This document shows positions 56,109 to 62,101 of a DNA stretch of 64,000 nucleotides, piece by piece. The stretch comes from Sulfuritalea sp. Its GTDB lineage: Bacteria; Pseudomonadota; Gammaproteobacteria; Burkholderiales; Rhodocyclaceae. The position numbers and the translations under genes are program-made. The notes beneath the pieces are model-generated. The model had not been told where the DNA came from and made no database searches. It saw nothing but the letters and a program-made list of their open reading frames with translations. Positions within the stretch are counted from its first letter, which is position 1; each line of letters begins with the position of its first letter. Location of the stretch: the NCBI GenBank assembly GCA_023700805.1, contig JAMPYF010000008.1, positions 1-64,000 on the forward strand. The letters run 5' to 3'.

Positions 56109-56282
56109 GCCAAGGACGACTGGTATCCGACTCCCTCCATGGTCCACGGCTTGCTTTGCACAGCAAGCCGGCTTCGACAGCGCGGAGCAGTGCTCCGCGA
56201 AACCCTGCCTACGCCCCCCGGGCCGAAAAAGCACCGGCCCTCCTCCTTTACTTCCGGGAGTCGGATACCCGCCATCCTTGGC
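56109..56282. mobile_element. MITE-like element with 27-bp terminal inverted repeats, containing structured repeat copy B
   Basis: Left end starts GCCAAGGACGACT and continues GGTATCCGACTCCC (56109-56135). The right end (56256-56282), reverse-complemented, starts GCCAAGGATGGCG and continues identically; 24 of 27 positions agree. Inside are hairpin 1 CGGCTTGCT / loop TTGCAC / AGCAAGCCG (56147-56170), a 10-nt spacer and hairpin 2 CGCGGAGCAGTGCTCCGCG (56181-56199). No coding capacity. Confidence 0.7.
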
Positions 56283-56374
56283 AGGACACGCCCACGGCCT
56301 TGAACGGCCAATGAGGCACGGCGCCAACCGATCGGGCCGGTGGGGTGCTCTGCGGAGCGGAAGTAAAGGAGGAG
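56240..56374. repeat. 16-nt inverted repeat pair flanking the element end
   Basis: CTCCTCCTTTACTTCC (56240-56255) is exactly repeated in inverted orientation as GGAAGTAAAGGAGGAG (56359-56374). The pair straddles the right terminal repeat of the MITE-like element, suggesting a second nested element. Confidence 0.7.
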
Positions 56375-56471
56375 GCGACGGCCGCAGGCCGACGACGGGG
56401 GACATGGAGCGGAGCGGAGCGCCCCGGCGGCCCGATCGCTACCCACCGCAAATGAGAGTGTCGGTTTCACT

Positions 56472-57626
56472 TCAGCGGACCTGGGACAGCAGGCCGGCGC
56501 CTTCGATCACGACCCGGTCGCCCTCGTGCAGGCCGTCGGCAATTGCCACGTTGGCGGCATCGAGCGCCTGATGGCGCACCCGGCGTACGACGAAGCGCTC
56601 GGCCTCCGTGTGCACCCACACCGCCGTCTCGCCAGCGCCAACTTTCGTCAGCGCCGCGCGCGGCACCGAGGCGCCCTTGAGCTCATGCGCGGTGCGCACG
56701 ATCACCTTGACCGGCTGGCCGACCGCCACCATGGAGTTGGCCGAGACGATGCGGAACAGCAAGGGCAGCGCCTGCTCGCGCAACTGCCGGCCGGCGCCGA
56801 CGAACTTGAGCTCCAGCGCGGTCTGCTCGGCCAGGGCGCTGGCCGAGACCAGGGTCGCGCCGATGCCGGCATCGTAGGACAGCGCCTCGACCGCCAGGCG
56901 CTCGGGGTCGACGATCTCGAACAGCACCTCCCTGGCGTCGACGATCTGGCCCGCCACCAGGTGGTGCGAGGCGCTGATCACGCCGGTCGCCGGGGCCAGC
57001 AGCGGCTCGGCGGAATCGATGCTGGCGGCGACGAAGGCGCGGCGCTTTTGCAGCGCCGCGTGCTCGATGCGAGCCATTTCGATTTCCTTTTGCGGCACCG
57101 CGCCTTCCAGTTGCTCGAAGCGCTTGACGCGTCCGTCGGCAATCGCCAGCTGGGCCTCCAGTTCGGACAAAAGCGCCTTCTGGTTGCCGCGCTCGATGGC
57201 GCTGGCAACCGGGCGCAGCCAGGCCAGCACTTCGCCTTTGGCGACCTTGCGTCCCGGCATCGGCATGCCCTTGGGGCCCGGCATGACGCTGCCGGCGAAG
57301 GTCGCCTGGACGCGACCGCTGGTGTTCGGATCGGGGATGACCCTGCCGTTGAGCTCGACCGTCGCCGCGAGATCGCCGATGTGCGCGGGCTGGGTGCGCA
57401 GCCCGAGCTGGCGCTGCACCGACTTGGGCACAAACAGGCTGCCGTCGGCCAGGCGCTGCAGCGCGGCAGGCGCGTTCGCTGCTCCCGGCGCTGCGCCGGC
57501 CGGCGCGACAGGCGCCGCCTTCTTGGCGTCCTGGCTGTGATCCTCGTCGCCGTGGGCCAGCGCGCCGCCGGCGACGAACGCCAGGCTGGTCGTGGCGGCC
57601 AGGAGCCGCACCAAAGTATTTCGCAT
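56472..57626 (-). CDS. RND periplasmic adaptor (membrane fusion protein), second metal system
   Basis: A 384-residue HlyD/CusB-type adaptor with signal peptide MRNTLVRLLAATTSLAFVAG. A His/Asp-rich AHGDEDHSQDAKK follows processing, as in several heavy-metal adaptors. The core has LFVPKSVQRQLGLRTQPAHIGDLAATVELNGRVIPDPNTSG, a helical hairpin (LSELEAQLAIADGRVKRFEQLEG) and a lipoyl/barrel region. It belongs with the downstream RND permease and upstream TolC-like gene. A dispersed repeat copy sits in the late beta-barrel region (ALTKVGAGETAVWVH), a stretch that is also conserved as protein in relatives. Confidence 0.9.
   Translation of the reverse strand: MRNTLVRLLAATTSLAFVAGGALAHGDEDHSQDAKKAAPVAPAGAAPGAANAPAALQRLADGSLFVPKSVQRQLGLRTQPAHIGDLAATVELNGRVIPDPNTSGRVQATFAGSVMPGPKGMPMPGRKVAKGEVLAWLRPVASAIERGNQKALLSELEAQLAIADGRVKRFEQLEGAVPQKEIEMARIEHAALQKRRAFVAASIDSAEPLLAPATGVISASHHLVAGQIVDAREVLFEIVDPERLAVEALSYDAGIGATLVSASALAEQTALELKFVGAGRQLREQALPLLFRIVSANSMVAVGQPVKVIVRTAHELKGASVPRAALTKVGAGETAVWVHTEAERFVVRRVRHQALDAANVAIADGLHEGDRVVIEGAGLLSQVR
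56623..56647 (+). repeat. Dispersed 25-nt repeat, copy 11
   Basis: GCCGTCT followed by CGCCAGCGCCAACTTTCG. Antisense within the adaptor gene; the sense strand encodes TKVGAGETA. Confidence 0.75.
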
Positions 57627-57629
57627 TTT

Positions 57630-58145
57630 CTAGAGTCCCTTCTGCTTGCGCCGCCGCGCGGCCAGCAATGCGCCGCTGACCAGCAGCAACAGTGCGGCAA
57701 GGCCCCAGACGACCCACGCGCTGCGGAAATGCGCCGGCGACGCCGCGGGTGCGGCCGTAGATGTGTCCAGCGTGGCGGTCAGCAGGTCGGCGCTGTCGCC
57801 GGCTTCGATGCTGATGGTCAGGCCATGCCTGGCCGGCGGCAGGGCCGCCGCGAGATTCAACAGGTAGGTGCCGGGCGCGGATTCCGCGGCGACGCCCTGC
57901 AGTCCGCCGCCCTCGATTTCCACCTTGGCGCCGGCGACCGGTTCGTTGCTGGCGTAGCGATCGACATACACCACGAGGTGCTTGTCTTCGAGCACGGCGA
58001 CCACCTCGAATTCCTCGCTGGCGGCCACCGCGCGCGGGGCCATGCTCTGGGTAACGGGCGGCGGCGCCGCGCCATGGTCCTCGTCGCCGTGGCCATAGGC
58101 TGAAAACGCCACGGCAAACGAAACGACTGCAACAATCCGTCTCAC
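57630..58145 (-). CDS. Exported His-rich protein with C-terminal membrane anchor
   Basis: About 171 residues from GTG 58143-58145, which overlaps the upstream TolC-like stop by 4 nt (translational coupling). It has a signal peptide (VRRIVAVVSFAVAFSAYG), then HGDEDHGAAP, a beta-sandwich-like domain (FEVVAVLEDKHLVVYVDRYASNEPVAGAKVEIEG), and a C-terminal helix (SAWVVWGLAALLLLVSGALL) followed by RRRKQKGL. Probably a periplasmic accessory of the RND system facing outward from the inner membrane. No named family is recognised; the start is inferred from coupling. Confidence 0.75.
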   Translation of the reverse strand: MRRIVAVVSFAVAFSAYGHGDEDHGAAPPPVTQSMAPRAVAASEEFEVVAVLEDKHLVVYVDRYASNEPVAGAKVEIEGGGLQGVAAESAPGTYLLNLAAALPPARHGLTISIEAGDSADLLTATLDTSTAAPAASPAHFRSAWVVWGLAALLLLVSGALLAARRRKQKGL

Positions 58146-59389
58146 GGCAATACTCCCAGGGCTTGATTCAAGCGCGATATGGCCGCCGCGCGGGCAACGC
58201 GCTGGCGGTCGAGAAAGGCTTCGGCATCGAAGGCGGCGGCGCGGATGCGCAGCAGCGTCGCCAGGTCGGACTCGCCGAGCGAAAAGGCTTTTTCGGCGAG
58301 GCGCAGATTCTCGGCGGAGAGCGCCAGGCGCTCCTGCGCCATGGCCAGCTGGCGCTCCGCGGCGTCCAGGGCGCGCCCGGCGCGCTCCGCTTCGAGCCGC
58401 ACGCGGGTCTGGGCACGCAGCATTTCGGCGTCGGCCTGGTCGGTCTCGGCCTGCGCCGCCGAACCTTCGCGGCGCACCAGCGCCTGCGAGGAAAACGGGA
58501 TCTTCAGCTGTATGCCCACCGTGTTGGCGTAGGGCTCGGCGAAGTCGCCGCGCTCGCGCACCATCCGCAGCGCCAGCTCCGGCGCGGCGCGCCGCGATTG
58601 GTCGGCCACCGTGAGCCGGGCGCGGGCGCTGCGCGCCGTCGCCGCGGCCGCCGCCAGCACAGGATGGGCTGCGGGGTCGGCCAGCGCGCCGGCTGGCGCC
58701 GGGCGCGGCGGCGCTTCCTCGGCCATGTCCTGCGGTGCGTCCGTGCCGGTCAGCGTGCGCAAGGCCTGGTCCGCCTGCAGCAGCGTCGCCTCGGTTTCGA
58801 TCAACTCGGCGCCGGCCGCGTGGACTTCGCTCTGCGCCAGGTTGGCGTCGATCCGCGACAGTTCGCCGACCTTGTAGCGGCGCCTGACGTCGGCTTCCAG
58901 TGCGCGTGCGGTATCGAGCCGGCGGGCCGCCAGCAGCCTGGCATTGCGCGCCGCCGCCAGCGTCCACCAAGCCTCGCGCAATTCGCCGGCCAGCTCGGCG
59001 CGCAAGGCCGCGCGCCTGGCGGCGACAGCGTCGACGCGGCTGGCCGCCTCGGCTTCGTGCGCCGCCTTCTGCCCCGGCAGCCACAAGGGCGCCGCCAGTT
59101 CGACTTCGTATTCCTGCATGCCCCGATTGCGATTCGCCCGGTCGTTGCGGCTGCCGATGCTGAGCGAACCCGGCTCCGGCGTCAGGCCGGCGGCGACCTC
59201 CTGCGCCGCGCGTGCCTCGGCCTCGCGGCCTTCCAGCGCGGCGGCCTGGGGATGCAGGCGCCAGGCCTGCTCCAGCGCCTGGGCCAGGCCGGAGCGCGCG
59301 GGCGCAGCGTCCGCAGCGTAAGCCGGCAAACCGAAGGCCAGGCCAGCGGCGCAGATCAGCAACTGCCGGCGAAATGCGCTGAACTTCAT
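58142..59389 (-). CDS. Outer-membrane efflux protein (TolC family), second metal system
   Basis: A 415-residue TolC-like channel with signal peptide MKFSAFRRQLLICAAGLAFG (cleaved near AYAADA). Long helical pairs: LAQALEQAWRLHPQAAALEGREAEA at the start, LAAPLWLPGQKAAHEAEA, and KIPFSSQALVRREGSAAQAETDQ in the second repeat. It lies 3 bp after the DUF411 gene and overlaps the next gene by 4 nt. Forms the outer-membrane duct for the second RND pump. Confidence 0.9.
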   Translation of the reverse strand: MKFSAFRRQLLICAAGLAFGLPAYAADAAPARSGLAQALEQAWRLHPQAAALEGREAEARAAQEVAAGLTPEPGSLSIGSRNDRANRNRGMQEYEVELAAPLWLPGQKAAHEAEAASRVDAVAARRAALRAELAGELREAWWTLAAARNARLLAARRLDTARALEADVRRRYKVGELSRIDANLAQSEVHAAGAELIETEATLLQADQALRTLTGTDAPQDMAEEAPPRPAPAGALADPAAHPVLAAAAATARSARARLTVADQSRRAAPELALRMVRERGDFAEPYANTVGIQLKIPFSSQALVRREGSAAQAETDQADAEMLRAQTRVRLEAERAGRALDAAERQLAMAQERLALSAENLRLAEKAFSLGESDLATLLRIRAAAFDAEAFLDRQRVARAAAISRLNQALGVLP

Positions 59390-59392
59390 GCT

Positions 59393-59827
59393 TCAGTGGC
59401 TGGCGAAGACGCGGGTCGTGCCGTCGCGGGCCACCAGCAGCGTGGCGTAGGGCATGGGCTTGGGAGCCTCCATGCCGGGCGAACCGGGCACCATGCCGGG
59501 TACTGCCAGCCCGATCGCCTTGGGCTTTTCCTTGAGCAGGCGGCGGATGTCGGCGGCCGGCACATGGCCTTCGATCACATAGCCGGCGACTTTCGCGCTG
59601 TGGCAGGAACCCAGGCGCTCGGGCATGCCGAGCATCTTGCGCTGCGCGGGAACGTCGGCGACGTCATGGGTACTGACCTCGAATCCGTTCTGGCGCATGT
59701 GCTCGACCCAGGCACCGCAGCAGCCGCAGCTGGGACTCTTGAAGACTTCGACCTTGGGCGCGCCCTGGGCAAATGCGGCCGAGGCCGAGAGCATGACGAG
59801 GGTGAGGGCGATACGCAGCGGTTTCAT
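59393..59827 (-). CDS. DUF411 exported metal-binding protein
   Basis: A 144-residue protein of the DUF411 family, often found in copper or silver resistance loci. Signal peptide MKPLRIALTLVMLSASAAFA, then KVEVFKSPSCGCCGAW with Cys34, Cys36 and Cys37, VSTHDVADVPAQRKMLG, SCHSAKVAGYVIEGHVPA, and a Met/Pro-rich PGMVPGSPGMEAPKPMPY. It is the first gene of the leftward metal cluster, divergent from cusR. The ATG at 59825-59827 follows AGGGA and gives the signal peptide at the N-terminus. Confidence 0.88.
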   Translation of the reverse strand: MKPLRIALTLVMLSASAAFAQGAPKVEVFKSPSCGCCGAWVEHMRQNGFEVSTHDVADVPAQRKMLGMPERLGSCHSAKVAGYVIEGHVPAADIRRLLKEKPKAIGLAVPGMVPGSPGMEAPKPMPYATLLVARDGTTRVFASH

Positions 59828-59841
59828 GGCAGGGATTCCTT

Positions 59842-59868
59842 TTGCAGAGGGTTGAACGCATTCTGCAA
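59842..59868. promoter_or_regulatory. Inverted repeat in the cusR/DUF411 divergent region
   Basis: TTGCAGA and TCTGCAA separated by 13 nt, just upstream of the DUF411 start. It could be a regulator site or a leader hairpin of the DUF411 transcript. Confidence 0.4.
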
Positions 59869-59898
59869 ACCCCTTCCCCACCGCAAGCTGACGCCGGG

Positions 59899-59914
59899 AT
59901 TACATTTCTGTAAT
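59899..59914. promoter_or_regulatory. CusR/CopR-type box
   Basis: ATTACA, TTTC, TGTAAT: a perfect palindrome in the 148-bp space between the divergent metal operon and cusR. The form ATTACA-N4-TGTAAT resembles the operators bound by CusR/CopR-type metal regulators, so it likely controls both directions. Confidence 0.75.
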
Positions 59915-59975
59915 CTTCGGCGGGCGCCGTTTCGCCAAGCGCACAATCCTGGCATGGACATGAGCGGGGCATGAA

Positions 59976-60656
59976 ATGAAAATCCTGGTGGTCGAAGACG
60001 AGCCGAAAACCGGCGACTACCTCAAACAGGGGCTGGTTGAAGCCGGCTTCGTCGTCGACCTGGCGCGCGACGGTGTCGACGGCCTGCATCTGGGCGAAAC
60101 CGGCGACTACGACCTGGCGATACTCGACGTGATGCTGCCGAGGCTCGACGGCTGGCAGGTGCTGGCCGGCATGCGCCACGCCGGGCGCGAGCTGCCGGTG
60201 CTGTTCCTCACCGCGCGCGACCAGGTCGAGGACCGCGTCAAGGGCCTCGAACTGGGCGCCGACGACTACCTGGTGAAACCCTTCGCCTTCGCCGAACTGC
60301 TGGCGCGGGTGCGCACCCTGCTGCGCCGCGGCAGCCGCGCCAAGGAAGCGGAACAGCTGCGCGTCGCCGATCTCGAACTCGACCTGCTGCGCCGCCGCGT
60401 CACGCGCGCCGGCCAGCGCATCGACCTGACGGCCAAGGAATTCGCCCTGCTCGAACTGCTGCTGCGGCGCCGCGGCGAAGTGCTGCCGCGCTCGCTGATC
60501 GCCTCGCAGATCTGGGACATGAATTTCGACAGCGACACCAACGTCATCGAAGTGGCGGTGCGCCGGCTGCGCGCCAAGATGGATGACGGCTTCGAGCCGA
60601 AGCTCATACGCACCGTGCGCGGAATGGGCTATGTGCTGGAGGACGACGCCGCGTGA
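59976..60656 (+). CDS. cusR: CusR/CopR-type heavy-metal response regulator
   Basis: A 226-residue OmpR-family regulator. Receiver: [19 protein letters not shown], phospho-acceptor Asp51 in [17 protein letters not shown], and [20 protein letters not shown]. The winged helix has [32 protein letters not shown] and the recognition region [17 protein letters not shown], all typical of the heavy-metal group (CusR, CopR, CzcR). It overlaps the kinase gene by 4 nt and is divergent from the metal efflux operon, which it most likely activates. Confidence 0.94.
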   Translation: MKILVVEDEPKTGDYLKQGLVEAGFVVDLARDGVDGLHLGETGDYDLAILDVMLPRLDGWQVLAGMRHAGRELPVLFLTARDQVEDRVKGLELGADDYLVKPFAFAELLARVRTLLRRGSRAKEAEQLRVADLELDLLRRRVTRAGQRIDLTAKEFALLELLLRRRGEVLPRSLIASQIWDMNFDSDTNVIEVAVRRLRAKMDDGFEPKLIRTVRGMGYVLEDDAA

Positions 60657-62050
60657 AGGGCCGCAGCCGGTCCATCACCGTCAGGCTGACGCTGCTGTTC
60701 ACCACGGTGTCCACGGCGGTGCTGCTGGCGCTGGGCCTGCTGATCGGCAATGCGGTCGAACAGCACTTCATCGAACAGGACATGGAACTGATGGACGGCA
60801 AGCTGCACCTGGCCGGCCACCTGCTGGAAAAAGTGCAAAGCCGCGCCGATCTGGACGCCTTGCCGACGCAGCTCGACGATGCATTGGTCGGCCACCACGA
60901 GCTCGCCGTGGTGGTGCGCAATGCCGCCGGAGAGAACCTGTTCGCCACCCCGGGCGCCGGTTTTCCGCCCGCGCTGCTGGCGCGCACCGCCGTCGCCAGT
61001 CCGCCGCAGCCGCAGGTCTGGCATGAGACGGGGCCATCGGGCACGCAACCCCGGCGCGGCATCTCCGCGCTGCTGCCGACCGGCATTCCCGGCGAGCCGC
61101 CGGTGCTGGTCGCAGTGGCGGTCGATATCACGCACCACGAGCACTTCATGGACTCCTTCCGCCGCACGCTGTGGCTGTTCGTCGCCACTGCCGCGGCGCT
61201 GGCCGGCCTGCTCGGCTGGGCCGCGGTCAGGCGCGGCCTGGCGCCGCTGCAGGCGATCCGCCAGGGCGCGGCCGGCGTCACCGCGAGCCGGCTCGACTAT
61301 CGCCTGGCGGTCGATGCGGTGCCGGACGAACTCGCCGACCTCGCGCAAACCCTGAACGACATGCTGGCCCGCCTCGAAGATTCGTTCACGCGGCTCAAGG
61401 ATTTCTCCTCCGACCTGGCCCACGAACTGCGCACGCCGATCAGCAACCTGATGACCGAGACCCAGGTCGCGCTGACCCGCGCCCGCAGCCCCGAGGAGTA
61501 CCGCGAGGTGCTGGCCTCCAACGCCGAGGAATACGAACGCCTGGCGCGCATGGTGGGCGACATGCTGTTCCTGGCGCAGGCCGAGCACGGCCTGGTGGTG
61601 CCCAGTCGCGAACCGGTGGACCTGGCCAACGAGGTACGCGAACTGTTCGATTTCTTCGATGCGCTGGCCGAGGAAAAGTCCTTGCAACTTTCCTTGGCCG
61701 GCAGCGGCCAGGTAAGCGGCGACAAGCTCATGCTGCGCCGCGCGCTGGCCAACCTGATCGCCAATGCCATACGCCACACGCCCGCCGGCGGCAGCATCCG
61801 CGTCGGCATCGAGGCGGGCGACAGCGGTACCACGCTCGCCATCGAAAACAGCGGCGAGCCGATTCCGCCGGAACATCTGTCGCGCATCTTCGACCGCTTC
61901 TACCGCGCCGACCCCTCGCGCCACCGCAGCCACGAAGGCGCCGGCCTCGGCCTCGCCATCACGCGTTCGATCGTCCAGGCCCACGGCGGCGAGATTTCAG
62001 TGCGCTCCACCGCCGACGGCGTCTGCTTCGAGATCCGGCTGTCCCGCTGA
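60653..62050 (+). CDS. cusS: CusS/CopS-type heavy-metal sensor histidine kinase
   Basis: A 465-residue kinase of the heavy-metal sensor group, with GTG start inside the cusR stop (GTGA). N-terminal helix [20 protein letters not shown], a periplasmic sensor of about 150 residues, second helix [24 protein letters not shown], HisKA ([24 protein letters not shown], His257) and ATPase domain ([14 protein letters not shown], then [21 protein letters not shown] and [12 protein letters not shown]). The [15 protein letters not shown] and [14 protein letters not shown] stretches are characteristic of CusS/CopS. Confidence 0.94.
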   Translation: MKGRSRSITVRLTLLFTTVSTAVLLALGLLIGNAVEQHFIEQDMELMDGKLHLAGHLLEKVQSRADLDALPTQLDDALVGHHELAVVVRNAAGENLFATPGAGFPPALLARTAVASPPQPQVWHETGPSGTQPRRGISALLPTGIPGEPPVLVAVAVDITHHEHFMDSFRRTLWLFVATAAALAGLLGWAAVRRGLAPLQAIRQGAAGVTASRLDYRLAVDAVPDELADLAQTLNDMLARLEDSFTRLKDFSSDLAHELRTPISNLMTETQVALTRARSPEEYREVLASNAEEYERLARMVGDMLFLAQAEHGLVVPSREPVDLANEVRELFDFFDALAEEKSLQLSLAGSGQVSGDKLMLRRALANLIANAIRHTPAGGSIRVGIEAGDSGTTLAIENSGEPIPPEHLSRIFDRFYRADPSRHRSHEGAGLGLAITRSIVQAHGGEISVRSTADGVCFEIRLSR

Positions 62051-62070
62051 GGCTGCCGGCAGCGAGCGGC

Positions 62071-62095
62071 GCCGTGGCGCCAGCGCCAACTCTTG
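62071..62095 (+). repeat. Dispersed 25-nt repeat, copy 12
   Basis: GCCGTGG followed by CGCCAGCGCCAACTCTTG, 6 nt beyond the stop of the EF-G-like gene in its direction, in the convergent gap with the cusS-like gene. Confidence 0.85.
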
Positions 62096-62101
62096 GGTGG
62101 C

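Larger units (their letters stand above)
56032..56471. other. 440-bp repeat-filled gap inside the second RND operon
   Basis: No gene supported; the short frames here are translations of inverted repeats. It contains the 174-bp terminal-inverted-repeat element (56109-56282), an inner copy of the two-hairpin structure, and a 16-nt inverted repeat joining 56240-56255 to 56359-56374. It separates the adaptor gene from its permease gene. Confidence 0.75.

Noticed and set aside
56033-56571. Several short open frames on both strands in the RND operon gap
   Set aside because: All are readings of inverted-repeat elements; none has an RBS or recognisable protein.
4380-62095. The possibility that the dispersed repeats form a CRISPR array
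   Set aside because: Copies are kilobases apart, non-periodic and on both strands; no cas genes are present.
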